Source: Pseudomonas sp. PH1b
GTDB lineage: Bacteria; Pseudomonadota; Gammaproteobacteria; Pseudomonadales; Pseudomonadaceae
Direction: 5' to 3'
NCBI RefSeq assembly: GCF_000633395.1
Contig: NZ_AYMU01000015.1
Location: 1 to 64,000, forward strand
Length of the DNA stretch: 64,000 nt
The notes beneath the pieces are model-generated. The model made no database searches, was not told the DNA's origin, and saw nothing but the letters and a program-made list of their open reading frames with translations. Below, piece after piece: positions 1 to 8,214 of this stretch (positions are counted from its first letter, which is position 1; every line of letters begins with the position of its first letter). A program made the position numbers and the translations under genes.

Positions 1-195
1 CACCAAGCGGTAACGGACCCTGGTTAATCCATTAATGAGTGCAGCAGGCAGGGTGGGCGCCCGCGCAGCAGTCAGTGGTCCCGTGTGTCTGAGTCGCCAG
101 CAACCGCTTGATGTACCTGCTGCTTGGCCGCAGGCAGGCGCGCCAGTGTCCAACAGGCGTGGCGGATCGGCAAGGGGCAGCCGGCCGCGGGAACG

Positions 196-217
196 CCAGG
201 GCCATCCTTGGCCCTGG
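196..217 (-). terminator. Hairpin after the FGGY kinase gene
   Basis: A perfect 9-bp stem (196-204 against 209-217, loop TCCT) begins 8 bp beyond the stop codon of the minus-strand kinase gene. No clear T run follows on the minus strand, so it is either a weak intrinsic terminator or a 3'-end stabilising hairpin. I see no gene or other clear signal in bases 1-195. Confidence 0.4.
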
Positions 218-224
218 GGTGTTT

Positions 225-1649
225 TCAGCGCGGTTGCGACCAGCCCTGGGAGCGGCTGACCGCGCCGCTGAAGGTCTGGCGCCAGGCAGCGGCGGTGGCC
301 GGGTCGATGCGTGGCCGATAGTCGGTACGGGTGTTGTCCAGGGCCGGCAGCTCCAGGCCCAGGCCGCGGGCGGCAAGGCCGGCGCACCCCAGGGCGGTGA
401 GTTCGTCGAAGCGCTGGGTGACGATGGTGCGCTGCAGGATGTCGGCCAGGAACTGGGCGAAATACGGGCTGCGGGCCAGGCCGCCGTCGATCGACAACTG
501 GTCGGTGACGCTCAAGTGCTCGTCCATGGCGCTGATCACTTCGGCGCTGCGCAGGGCCACGCCTTCCAGTACCGCCTGGCACAGGTCCAGGCGGCTGGTG
601 GCGGCGTTCATGCCGATCCATACCGCGCCGGCGCTGCGGTCCCAGTGGGGGCAGGCGAGCCCGGAGAGCGCAGGCACAAAGGCCAGGTCGCGGGAGATCG
701 CCGGGGGCTGGTCGAAGCTCGCCAGTTCCGAGAAGTCGCTGAACAGGCCCAGGCGCCCGGCCCATTCCACTGCCGCGCTGGCGTCGTACACGCCACCGTC
801 CATGGCGTACACCGGTTGGCCGTCGGCCTGCCAGGCGATGGTCGCCAGCAGGCCTTTTTCCGGGGCGCGGATGATCTGCTCGCCGGTGACGGTCAGGGCG
901 AAGGCGCCGGTGCCGAAGGTGATCTTGGCGTCACCGGGGCGGCGGCAGCCGTGGCCGTAGAGCGAGGCCTGCTGGTCCACCACCGAGGCGTTGATCGGGG
1001 TCTGGCCGATGCGCCCGAAGTCGCCGACCGTGGCACGGATCTCGGGCAGTGCCTGCAAGGGAACGCCGAACAGCTCACAGAGTTCGGGGTCCCACTGGCC
1101 GGTGGCGAGGTTCATCAGCGAGGTGCGCGAGGCGGTGGTGATGTCGGTGGCGTAGACCCCCGCCAGGCGGTCGAGAAAGTACGCATCGGTGGTGCCCAGG
1201 CGCAGGCGTCCGGTATCCAGGGCGGCCTTTGCGGCGGGCAGGTGCTCCAGGATCCAGGCCAGCTTGCTGGCAGAAAAGTAGGCGTCCAGGGGCAGGCCGG
1301 CCCGTTCCAGGGTCAAGGCCTCGGCGCCGTTGGCGCGCAACTCCTCGATGCGGGCGGCGCTGCGGTTGTCCTGCCAGACGATCACCGGTGACAGCGGTGC
1401 GCCACTGATGGCGTCCCAGGCCAGGCAGCTTTCACCCTGGTTGGCCAGGCCGATGGCATCGACCCGGCCGGTGGCTTCCAGGCAGCGTTGCAGGTTGGCC
1501 AGCAATTCCAGCGGGTCGTGCTCGACCCAGCCGGGGCGCGGGTGGTGCTGCTGGTGACGCAGCGACAGTTGGATATCGGCTCGGCCCTGCATGTCCACCA
1601 CCAGCACGCGGGTGCTGGTGGTGCCCTGGTCAAGTGCGGCTATTCGCAT
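225..1649 (-). CDS. FGGY-family carbohydrate kinase (glycerol-kinase-like)
   Basis: This 474-residue protein is a two-domain ATP-dependent sugar or polyol kinase. Residues 4-14 contain the phosphate-binding DQGTTSTR motif, PGWVEHDP lies at 39-46, and a C-terminal nucleotide-binding domain follows with IDGGLARS. It most resembles glycerol kinase, but the substrate motif normally written NQRET is NQGES here: the substrate-contacting Arg is Gly72, while Glu73 is kept. The later DQQAS aspartate is also kept. Glycerol is therefore probably not the substrate, and another small polyol, amino-alcohol or sugar is more likely. The gene is last in a minus-strand run with two FAD oxidoreductases and a DeoR regulator, which suggests phosphorylation coupled to oxidation of the same compound. 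Family is confident; substrate is unknown. Confidence 0.85.
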   Translation of the reverse strand: MRIAALDQGTTSTRVLVVDMQGRADIQLSLRHQQHHPRPGWVEHDPLELLANLQRCLEATGRVDAIGLANQGESCLAWDAISGAPLSPVIVWQDNRSAARIEELRANGAEALTLERAGLPLDAYFSASKLAWILEHLPAAKAALDTGRLRLGTTDAYFLDRLAGVYATDITTASRTSLMNLATGQWDPELCELFGVPLQALPEIRATVGDFGRIGQTPINASVVDQQASLYGHGCRRPGDAKITFGTGAFALTVTGEQIIRAPEKGLLATIAWQADGQPVYAMDGGVYDASAAVEWAGRLGLFSDFSELASFDQPPAISRDLAFVPALSGLACPHWDRSAGAVWIGMNAATSRLDLCQAVLEGVALRSAEVISAMDEHLSVTDQLSIDGGLARSPYFAQFLADILQRTIVTQRFDELTALGCAGLAARGLGLELPALDNTRTDYRPRIDPATAAAWRQTFSGAVSRSQGWSQPR

Positions 1650-1676
1650 GGTCTTCTCTCTTGTTGTGGGACGGGC

Positions 1677-2912
1677 CTAGTCGATGCAAATGTCCAGTTG
1701 GTCGATGTGCGCCGGCAACTGCAACTCCTTGAGGGGGATCAGCAGGCGGCGCTCAGGCAGGGCGGACACCGGCCGGCTCCAGAGCTCCTTGCCCTGGGCG
1801 CTGACCCGCAGCGTGCCGCTGACCGCCCGGCTGACCCGCAGTTGCAGGTGCGCCAGGCCGGGGAGTTCGCCGCGCACCAGTTGCGCCGGCACACCGAGCT
1901 TGATCGGCGCGGCGTATTTCAGGCTCAGGGCGTCATGGGCATCAGGCAGTTGGCCACGCAGGGCCAGGGCCATCAGGGCGCCGATGCGCCGCCCCTCACG
2001 GTAGGACCAGCCGGCGGTCTCGATGGGCCGCAACAGGTTGCCGGCGGCAAAGTAGGCCGGGTCCGAACAGCGGCCGAACTGATCGATCCTGGGCCCGCCA
2101 CTGCCGCTGTCCAGTTGCAGGTGGCTCAGGCGCACCAGGCTCGACTCCGGGGTGAACTGGCCGGTGAGCAGAACACCGTCACAGGGCATCTCGCGAACCT
2201 CGCCGTCGGCCATGCGCACGGTGGCCGACTCCACGCGGCCGGTGCCGTTGATCGCCAGCAGTTGCGCGCCCAGGTGCAGGGGAATGCCCAGCAACCGTGG
2301 GAACAGCGACAGCGGCCAGCGGGCGGTGGCACGGCTATTGGCCTCCAGCACGGCCACCGGGCGGATACCGGCGCGCCGGCAACTGAGCACGGCGGACAGG
2401 CTGACCAGTTCGGTGCCGATGATCAGTGGCCGTTCGAAGGGCTTGAGGCGCTGTACATAGAGGAAGTTCTGCAGGGCGCCGGTGTTGATCACCCCCACCG
2501 GCCGGTCACCGGACAGCAGGCGTGCCGAGCGCGGGGTTTCCCGGGCACCGGTGGCGATCAGCACCTGCTGTGCCTGGATCGTCAGCGGCCCCTCGGGGCT
2601 GGCCAGGCGCAGCAGGCCACCGGGTTCGAGGCTGACCACGCTATGGCGCAGCAGGATCACCACCCCCGCCTTCAGGGCGGCCGCGACGTTGCGCCGGGCA
2701 TAGGCCGGCCCGCTGAGAATGCGCTGGTACTCGCGCATGCCGAAGGGCGGGTGAGCGCAATGCCGGGGGATGCCGCCGGCTTCGTTCTCACGCTCGATGA
2801 CGATGACCGGGCCTACGCCCTGGCGCCGTAGCTCGATGGCCGCGGCGAGTCCCGCCGGGCCGCTGCCGATGATGGCCGCTTCGGCCTGGCGCAAAGTTTC
2901 AGTGCTGTTCAT
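1677..2912 (-). CDS. NAD(P)/FAD-dependent oxidoreductase, GlpB/HcnB-like partner subunit
   Basis: This 411-residue flavoprotein starts at ATG 2912; a TTG further up (2930) is also open. It has an N-terminal FAD-binding motif GSGPAG at residues 16-21, then a pyridine-nucleotide-disulfide-reductase-like core (ATGARE and an NTGALQNF segment), and a C-terminal domain of about 90 residues that I do not recognise. Proteins of this type pair with GlpA-like dehydrogenases in anaerobic glycerol-3-phosphate, opine and HCN-synthase-like systems and pass electrons on. The start overlaps the end of the upstream GlpA-like gene by 14 bp, so the two are translationally coupled and probably form a complex. 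The substrate is not shown by sequence. Confidence 0.8.
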   Translation of the reverse strand: MNSTETLRQAEAAIIGSGPAGLAAAIELRRQGVGPVIVIERENEAGGIPRHCAHPPFGMREYQRILSGPAYARRNVAAALKAGVVILLRHSVVSLEPGGLLRLASPEGPLTIQAQQVLIATGARETPRSARLLSGDRPVGVINTGALQNFLYVQRLKPFERPLIIGTELVSLSAVLSCRRAGIRPVAVLEANSRATARWPLSLFPRLLGIPLHLGAQLLAINGTGRVESATVRMADGEVREMPCDGVLLTGQFTPESSLVRLSHLQLDSGSGGPRIDQFGRCSDPAYFAAGNLLRPIETAGWSYREGRRIGALMALALRGQLPDAHDALSLKYAAPIKLGVPAQLVRGELPGLAHLQLRVSRAVSGTLRVSAQGKELWSRPVSALPERRLLIPLKELQLPAHIDQLDICID

Positions 2913-4305
2913 GGCAACGACCTGTGGCAAGGGGGATGGCCAGGCGACTGGCGCTGAGTTCGGCGACCTGGGCCGAGCAGTAGAAACCCTGGCAGCGCCC
3001 CATGCAGGCCCGGGTGCGGCGCTTGAGGCCGCCCAGGTCGCCGGGGGCCAGGGGGCCGTTCAGGGCTGCTTCGATCTCGCGCCGGGTAACCAGCTCGCAG
3101 TGGCAGACGATTTCGCCATAGCCGGGCTGCTGCCAGTCACGGGGCAGGTGTTCGGCCAGGTTGGGCAACTGCGGCCAGACCGGCTCGCGCACCGGGTAGT
3201 GCTGGCAGCGCTGGCTATAGAGTGAGTAGACATGCCGGGCAATGCCCAGGGCGGCGGTGAGCCCGGTGGAGCGGATACCGCCGACGGTGATCCAGTGCCG
3301 GGAGTGGTCGGCCGAGATCCGGTATTCCTTCTTTTCGCTGGCGGGGCGCAACCCGGCGTAGGTGGCGGTCACGGGGATGCCGGCAAGCGCTGGAATCCGT
3401 TCCACGGCGGCGTCGATCAGGCTTTGCAGGGTCGCCTGGTCGAGGCCGGCGTGGATCCGGTCCTCCTGTTCTTCGGCAGTCGGGCCCACCAGCAGATTGC
3501 CGTACACGGTGCGGGTCAGGACGATGCCCTTGGTCCGCTCGTTGGGCACTGGCAGGACGATGCGCTGCAGCAACTGGGCCGCGGCCTTGTCGAAGACCAC
3601 GAACTGGCCCTTGCGCGGCATGATCCGGAACCCGCTGTGGCCCAGCAGGTTGTGCTCCAGGGTGTCGCCGAACAGCCCGGCGCAGTTGACCACCTGGGCT
3701 GCGCGCAGGGAGCCGAGGCTGGTGTGCAGGGTCCAGCAATCGCCGTCGAACTGGCCTTGCTGCACCTCGCATTGCCGGTGCACCCGGGTGCCATGGGCCA
3801 TGGCCTGTTGCAGATAGCCCAGGGGCGCGGACCAGGGATCGATCAGGTGTTCATCCGGCACCAGCACCGCGCCGACGGCATGGTTGGCCAGCTGCGGTTC
3901 CAGGGCCAGGAGCTCGCCGGGTTCCAGCAGGCGCGCGTTATCGACCCCATTGGCCTGGGCCTGGGCGAGGATGCCGGGAAGCTTGGCCTGGTCCTCGGCG
4001 TTCCAGGCCACCACCAGGGCCCCGCTCTTGAGCAGCGGCAGGTTCATCGCGCCGTGGATCTCCAGGTACTCCTGGTACCCGGCCTGCATGCACTGCAGTT
4101 CCAGGCTGCCGCTGGGGGCATCGAAACCGGTGTGCAGAATGGCGCTGTTGGCCTTGCTCGCGCCCGAGAGGATGTCGCTGCCTTTTTCAAGCAACACCAC
4201 CCGTGCCCCCTCCAGGGCAAAGCGTCGGGCCATGGCGCAACCGACAACACCGCCACCGACGACGGCCACATCGAAAGTCACATTGTTCGGATAAAGCTCG
4301 GTCAT
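2899..4305 (-). CDS. GlpA-like FAD-dependent dehydrogenase with C-terminal Bfd-like [2Fe-2S] domain
   Basis: This 468-residue protein has a DAO/GlpD-type FAD domain (VVGGGVVG at residues 15-22; VGGIRSTGLT near 341-350) and a C-terminal Bfd-like iron-sulfur domain with Cys401, Cys403, Cys434 and Cys438. This is the architecture of the anaerobic glycerol-3-phosphate dehydrogenase subunit GlpA and of related L-2-hydroxyacid oxidases. The likely reaction is oxidation of a phosphorylated polyol, or of its unphosphorylated form, with electrons going to the partner flavoprotein encoded next. No GlpC or DUF1667 partner is present. ATG 4305 is preferred over an upstream GTG at 4332 because the GGGVVG fold begins soon after it. 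It is the first gene after the regulator. Confidence 0.85.
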   Translation of the reverse strand: MTELYPNNVTFDVAVVGGGVVGCAMARRFALEGARVVLLEKGSDILSGASKANSAILHTGFDAPSGSLELQCMQAGYQEYLEIHGAMNLPLLKSGALVVAWNAEDQAKLPGILAQAQANGVDNARLLEPGELLALEPQLANHAVGAVLVPDEHLIDPWSAPLGYLQQAMAHGTRVHRQCEVQQGQFDGDCWTLHTSLGSLRAAQVVNCAGLFGDTLEHNLLGHSGFRIMPRKGQFVVFDKAAAQLLQRIVLPVPNERTKGIVLTRTVYGNLLVGPTAEEQEDRIHAGLDQATLQSLIDAAVERIPALAGIPVTATYAGLRPASEKKEYRISADHSRHWITVGGIRSTGLTAALGIARHVYSLYSQRCQHYPVREPVWPQLPNLAEHLPRDWQQPGYGEIVCHCELVTRREIEAALNGPLAPGDLGGLKRRTRACMGRCQGFYCSAQVAELSASRLAIPLATGRCHEQH

Positions 4306-4360
4306 ATAAATGCCTGTTTCCTGCGGTAGCACCCAAGGATCGGTGCGACAAGCAAAGCAT

Positions 4361-4375
4361 AATATGGGCCATATT
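4361..4375. promoter_or_regulatory. Palindrome upstream of the GlpA-like gene, candidate operator
   Basis: AATATGG and CCATATT form a perfect 7-bp inverted repeat around a single G, inside an AT-rich stretch (about 4350-4432) between the DeoR gene and the GlpA-like gene. A TATTAT on the minus strand, overlapping the palindrome's edge, could be the -10 box. The core ATGGGC recurs upstream of the EutH-like gene, so this may be the binding site of the DeoR protein. Confidence 0.35.
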
Positions 4376-4481
4376 TGTTGATTTAATTTGTTATTCGGTC
4401 ACTAGTCGGTCATTTATTGTGGTTTTAAGGGCCCCGGCCTGTGCGCTACCCGCTGCCGGCCAGCCTTGCCCAGGCGGCGCT

Positions 4482-5246
4482 TCAGGCGGGGTTGACCACG
4501 TGCACTTCGACCTTGGCCTTTTCCAGCGCGGCCTGCAGTTGCGGGCCGGGCTGGCGATCGATCACCAGGCGGTCGATGCGCTCCAGCGGGAATACCTTGA
4601 ACAGGCCGCGGCGCTCCAGCTTCGACGAGTCGGCGATCACTGTCAGCTGGCGGGCCTGGGCAATCATCCCGCGGGCGATCTCGGCTTCTTCGATGGAGAA
4701 GTCCATGGCGCCGTCTTCATTCAGTGCGCCGATGGTGATCACGGCATGTTCAGCGTTGAACCGGGTGATCTGCTCCAGGGCCAGGGTGCCGACGTTCTGG
4801 GTCGAGTCGGGGCGGTATTCGCCGCCAATCATGAACACCCGATTGCCTGATTCGCCAATGCAGCCAGCGATTGGCAGGGAGTTGGTGATCACCGTCAGGC
4901 GCGTGTGCTGCGCCAGCTCCCGGGCGAAGAACAGGGTGGTGGTGCCGGTGTCGATGAAGATGCTGTCGCCGGCGCAGAACAGCCCGGCGGCATAGCGGGC
5001 AATCGCGCGTTTCTCCTGGGCATGCTCGTTCATCCGGGTCTGGAAGGTGTTCTCGTGTTCGCCAGTGGGAGGCAGTGCGGCGCCCCCGTGAAACTTGGTG
5101 ACCAGGCCGCTTTCCGCCAGTTCGCTGAGGTCGCGGCGGATGGTTTCCTGGGAGGTGGCGGTGATGCGAGCCAGCTCCTCCACGGAGATCCGTTCGCGCT
5201 GGCGCAGGAGTTCGAGAATGTGCTGTCGGCGTTCGTTGGGGCGCAT
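4482..5246 (-). CDS. DeoR/GlpR-family transcriptional regulator
   Basis: This 254-residue regulator has the family's N-terminal winged helix-turn-helix at about residues 6-57 (SVEELARITATSQETIRRDL). A C-terminal DeoRC sensor domain of the phosphosugar-isomerase fold carries the ligand-binding DTGTTT motif. Members of the family repress carbohydrate operons and respond to a phosphorylated intermediate, which fits control of the adjacent kinase and dehydrogenase genes. It lies between them and the divergent EutH-like gene, so it probably controls both directions. The natural inducer may be the product of the FGGY kinase. Confidence 0.9.
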   Translation of the reverse strand: MRPNERRQHILELLRQRERISVEELARITATSQETIRRDLSELAESGLVTKFHGGAALPPTGEHENTFQTRMNEHAQEKRAIARYAAGLFCAGDSIFIDTGTTTLFFARELAQHTRLTVITNSLPIAGCIGESGNRVFMIGGEYRPDSTQNVGTLALEQITRFNAEHAVITIGALNEDGAMDFSIEEAEIARGMIAQARQLTVIADSSKLERRGLFKVFPLERIDRLVIDRQPGPQLQAALEKAKVEVHVVNPA

Positions 5247-5368
5247 GGTGGTTTTCCGTCAGTGGTACTTCGCCACACAAATGGGCAGTTTCTGTTACTT
5301 ACGCACACCTTTGGCGCAACAGGATGCGGATTCGGTCAAGTTCTCTGGAAAAGTTAAGCATTTAGTTG

Positions 5369-5384
5369 CCCATTTAACAATGGG
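5369..5384. promoter_or_regulatory. Inverted repeat CCCATT-TAAC-AATGGG, candidate DeoR operator
   Basis: Perfect 6-bp arms are separated by 4 bp, and the left arm extends to TGCCCATT. The same 8-mer occurs reversed at 5280-5287, and its core occurs at 4364-4369. Three occurrences flanking the only regulator gene of the cluster suggest an operator set. This is inference from pattern only. Confidence 0.35.
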
Positions 5385-5457
5385 TCGCGGTCACCATCCA
5401 AGCCATTGCTAGCGGATATCATTGAAAGAACTCAAGATTTTATTGACCGTTACTGAG

Positions 5458-5487
5458 TTGTTTTTCGGTAATAACCACAACTAATAC
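5458..5487 (+). promoter_or_regulatory. Candidate sigma-70 promoter for the EutH-like gene
   Basis: TTGTTT (5458-5463) and TAATAC (5482-5487) are separated by 18 bp and read toward the EutH-like gene, about 140 bp upstream of its ATG. Confidence 0.35.
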
Positions 5488-5493
5488 ACATTG

Positions 5494-5508
5494 TGGCACA
5501 GGAAATGC
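5494..5508 (+). promoter_or_regulatory. Sigma-54-like promoter element
   Basis: TGGCAC-N5-ATGC matches the sigma-54 consensus TGGCAC-N5-TTGC with one mismatch and keeps the invariant GG and GC dinucleotides 10 bp apart. It lies 117 bp upstream of the EutH-like start. No sigma-54 activator gene is nearby, so it may be coincidental. Confidence 0.3.
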
Positions 5509-5625
5509 CCTGTATTTCGTTACCGGATCCATCACTTGCCTGTGCGCAGGGGTGGCCGGGCTGGCCTCAACAAGAACGTCCCCGGCGGGGGAACTTATAA
5601 ATGACGCTCAGAGAGATGAACCCAC

Positions 5626-6861
5626 ATGGCTGAATTTGGAAACTACGTCATTTACCTGATCATGCTCGGCGCGGTGCTCGGCGCCCTGTCATCCATCATC
5701 AAGCCCGAGAGTGGCCTGGGTAAGGAGTTCGTCAACGGCATCCACTCCATCGGCCCGGTGTTCCTGGCCCAGGCCGGGATCATGGTGGCGATTCCCTACC
5801 TGTCCCAGGGTATTTCCCACGCCCTGGGGCCGTTCTTCAACGCCCTGGGCTCGGACGTCTCCATCGCCGCGCTGTCGATCATCGCCGTGGACATGGGCGG
5901 CTACCAGTTGGCCAATGCCCTGACCGCCAACCGCGACCTGTGGATCACCGCGATGCTGGTGGGCTACACCTCGGGGGCGACCATCGTCTACCTGATCCCC
6001 GTGGGCCTGACCATGCTCGAGCGCAAGGACCACAAGTACCTGGCCCTGGGCGCCATGGCCGGGCTGATCAGCATTCCGTTCGCGGTGCTGATGTCGCTGC
6101 TGATCATCACCGCCACTAATCTGCCGGTGCGGGATATCGTTTCCACCAACTCCGAGGCGCTGTACTACCTGTCCCTGGGCTTCGTCGACATGCTCAAGCT
6201 GCTGGCGCCGCTGTTCGTGTTCTGCTTCCTGCTGGCGGCGGGGCTGCGCTACCGGCCGCAGATGATGGTCAGGGGCTTTCTGGTGTTCGGCAAGATCATG
6301 GATGCGGCGATCAAGCTGATCCTGGCCCTGAGCATCGTCGAGCACTTCACCAAGTTCTTCAGCATCACCTTCGGCGGCTGGGGCTTCGACCCGATGTTCG
6401 CCGATGAAAAGGAGCTGTTCCGGGCCATCGAGATCGCCGGCTACATCGGCATCATGCTCGCCGGCACCTTCCCCATCTGCTACCTGTTCCAGCGCTACTG
6501 CAAGAAGCCCATGGCGCTGCTGGGGCGCCATCTGAACCTGTCGAGCACCGGTGCCGCGGGGTTCATCATGGTGTTTGCCAACATCATTGCCACCTTCCAC
6601 CTGTTCAAGCACATGACCGCCCGCGACAAGGTGCTGTGCGTGGCCCTGGGGGTCTGCGCCCAGGCACTGATCGGCGACCACCTGGCGTTCACCGCGAATT
6701 TCCAGCCGAGCCTGATCCTGCCGATTCTGCTCGGCAAGCTGTTCGGCGGCTTGCTGGCGGTGGCGATCGCCATCCGCATCTCGGTGCCGGCCGCCCAGCG
6801 CTATGAGCAGCAAGAGCAGGAGCAGGCCGCGGCCTTTGCCCTGCAACCTGCGCGGGCCTGA
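5626..6861 (+). CDS. EutH-family membrane transporter
   Basis: This 411-residue, strongly hydrophobic protein has about ten predicted membrane segments. It matches ethanolamine-utilisation protein EutH by pattern: a GLGKEFVNGI segment, HALGPFF, AVDMGGYQLA (the EutH CDMGGF motif) near residues 87-96, GATIVYLIPVGL, and KYLALGAMAGL. EutH moves ethanolamine across the inner membrane. There are no ethanolamine ammonia-lyase (eutBC) or microcompartment genes here; the neighbours are a FGGY kinase and polyol-type dehydrogenases. It may therefore import a different amino-alcohol or polyol. The C-terminal tail is Gln/Glu/Ala-rich and probably cytoplasmic. The DUF1937 gene follows 36 bp later, probably in the same transcript. 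Confidence 0.8.
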   Translation: MAEFGNYVIYLIMLGAVLGALSSIIKPESGLGKEFVNGIHSIGPVFLAQAGIMVAIPYLSQGISHALGPFFNALGSDVSIAALSIIAVDMGGYQLANALTANRDLWITAMLVGYTSGATIVYLIPVGLTMLERKDHKYLALGAMAGLISIPFAVLMSLLIITATNLPVRDIVSTNSEALYYLSLGFVDMLKLLAPLFVFCFLLAAGLRYRPQMMVRGFLVFGKIMDAAIKLILALSIVEHFTKFFSITFGGWGFDPMFADEKELFRAIEIAGYIGIMLAGTFPICYLFQRYCKKPMALLGRHLNLSSTGAAGFIMVFANIIATFHLFKHMTARDKVLCVALGVCAQALIGDHLAFTANFQPSLILPILLGKLFGGLLAVAIAIRISVPAAQRYEQQEQEQAAAFALQPARA

Positions 6862-6897
6862 CGGCCCGCGTCACCTATCCCTGAAGTCGAGGTAACG

Positions 6898-7254
6898 ATG
6901 CGCAAGATTTTCCTGGCCTGCCCCTACAGCCATTCCGAGCCGGCCGTCATCAACGAACGTTTTCTCCAATGCAACCAGGTCGCGGCGCAGATACTGGAAG
7001 CCGGCCATGCGGTGTTCAGCCAGGTGAGCATGTCCCACCCGATCAACCTGTGCCTGGCGGGCAAGGACAATGCCGCCATCGGCAAGCTCTGGGCGCCGGT
7101 GGATGCCTTGTACATGGCGATGATGGAGGAGCTGATCGTGCTCGACCTGCCGGGCTGGAAGGACAGCGGCGGGATCAAGCGCGAGATCGAGGTGTTCGAA
7201 ACGTCCGGGCGGCGGGTCAGCCTGTGGTCGCAAGTCCGCCACGAGTTTGCCTGA
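6898..7254 (+). CDS. DUF1937-family protein (nucleoside 2-deoxyribosyltransferase-like)
   Basis: This small 118-residue protein opens with RKIFLACPYSH, typical of DUF1937 and of the nucleoside 2-deoxyribosyltransferase-like fold. The C-terminal half has a DLPGWKDSGGIKREIE segment, like the catalytic Ser/Gly-Glu region of that fold. Members may cleave N-glycosidic or similar bonds, but the natural substrate is not known to me. A GAGGTAA ribosome-binding site precedes ATG 6898. Its place directly after the EutH-like transporter gene suggests that it processes the imported compound, but this is inference. Confidence 0.75.
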   Translation: MRKIFLACPYSHSEPAVINERFLQCNQVAAQILEAGHAVFSQVSMSHPINLCLAGKDNAAIGKLWAPVDALYMAMMEELIVLDLPGWKDSGGIKREIEVFETSGRRVSLWSQVRHEFA

Positions 7255-7357
7255 AGCCCTGGCCGTGCCCGTCGTCGCCTGCGCCGGGTGCGGCCCCGCT
7301 CTGAACTGACGACAGCCTGCGCACAGGGTAAACTTGCCCCCCTGCGCAGGAGCAACC

Positions 7358-8194
7358 ATGAACTATCGTCACGCCTTCCACGCCGGCAATCACGCCGACG
7401 TCTTCAAACACCTGACCCTGACCCGCCTCATCGCCCTGATGTCGCGCAAGGAACAGCCGTTCGCCTACCTCGACAGCCATGCCGGCATTGGTCTGTATGA
7501 CCTCAAGGGCGACCAGGCCACGCGCACCGGCGAGTACCTGGAAGGCATCGCACGGCTGTGGGGTGACGAGGATCTGCCGGCACTCACCGCCGACTACATG
7601 GCGGTGGTGCACAAGATGAACCCCGATGGCGAGTTGCGTTACTACCCGGGCTCACCGGAGCTGGCGCGGCGCCTGACCCGTTCCCAGGACCGGGTGCTGC
7701 TCAACGAGAAACACCCGGAAGACGGCGTGCTGCTCAAGGACAACATGAAGGGTGATCGTCGAGTGGCGGTGCACCTGGGCGAAGGCTGGCACCTGGCACG
7801 GGCCCTGCTGCCGGTGGCGGAGAAGCGTGCAGTGATGCTGATCGACCCGCCTTTCGAACAGCTCGATGAGATGCAGCGTTGCGCCGCGTCGTTGAAAGAA
7901 GCCATCGGCCGCATGCGCCAGACCGTGGCGGCCATCTGGTACCCGGTCAAGGACCAGCGCGCGCTGCGGCGTTTCTACCAGGACCTGGCCGGCACCGGCG
8001 CACCGAAATTGCTGCGGGTGGAATTGCTGGTGCATCCCCTGGACACCCCCAACAGTCTCAACGGTTCGGGCCTGGCGATCGCCAACCCGCCTTGGGGGCT
8101 TGAAGAAGAACTGCGCGAGCTGCTGCCCTGGCTGTCGAAGAAGCTCGGCCAGACCCAGGGCGGCTGGCAAATGGACTGGCTGATCGCGGAGTAG
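7358..8194 (+). CDS. rlmJ: 23S rRNA (adenine(2030)-N6)-methyltransferase RlmJ
   Basis: This 278-residue SAM-dependent methyltransferase modifies A2030 (E. coli numbering) of 23S rRNA. The N-terminus MNYRHAFHAGNHADVFKH is a family signature. The SAM-site residues lie around YLDSHAGIGLYDL, and the catalytic motif DPPF lies near residue 160 (LIDPPFEQ). The ATG at 7358 is chosen over an upstream in-frame start at 7334 because it begins the conserved N-terminus and follows a CAGGAGC ribosome-binding site. It is convergent with msrA. Confidence 0.95.
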   Translation: MNYRHAFHAGNHADVFKHLTLTRLIALMSRKEQPFAYLDSHAGIGLYDLKGDQATRTGEYLEGIARLWGDEDLPALTADYMAVVHKMNPDGELRYYPGSPELARRLTRSQDRVLLNEKHPEDGVLLKDNMKGDRRVAVHLGEGWHLARALLPVAEKRAVMLIDPPFEQLDEMQRCAASLKEAIGRMRQTVAAIWYPVKDQRALRRFYQDLAGTGAPKLLRVELLVHPLDTPNSLNGSGLAIANPPWGLEEELRELLPWLSKKLGQTQGGWQMDWLIAE

Positions 8195-8214
8195 CAGCCA
8201 CAAGCTATAAACCT

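Larger units (their letters stand above)
5247..5625. promoter_or_regulatory. 379-bp divergent control region between the DeoR and EutH-like genes
   Basis: There is no gene here. Visible elements are an AATGGGCA half-site at 5280-5287, its complement TGCCCATT at 5367-5374 within an inverted repeat, a sigma-70-like promoter at 5458-5487 and a sigma-54-like element at 5494-5508. A GAGAGA ribosome-binding sequence lies just upstream of ATG 5626. The region is much more AT-rich than its neighbours, as expected of a regulated promoter. Confidence 0.6.

Noticed and set aside
5689..6846. 385-residue minus-strand open frame opposite the EutH-like gene
   Set aside because: Its His/Gln/Asp-rich composition is a mirror of the hydrophobic membrane segments of the real gene, and it has no plausible domain.
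5626..6861. Classical ethanolamine-utilisation operon
   Set aside because: Only an EutH-like protein is present; there are no eutBC, eutA, cobalamin adenosyltransferase or microcompartment genes in the window.
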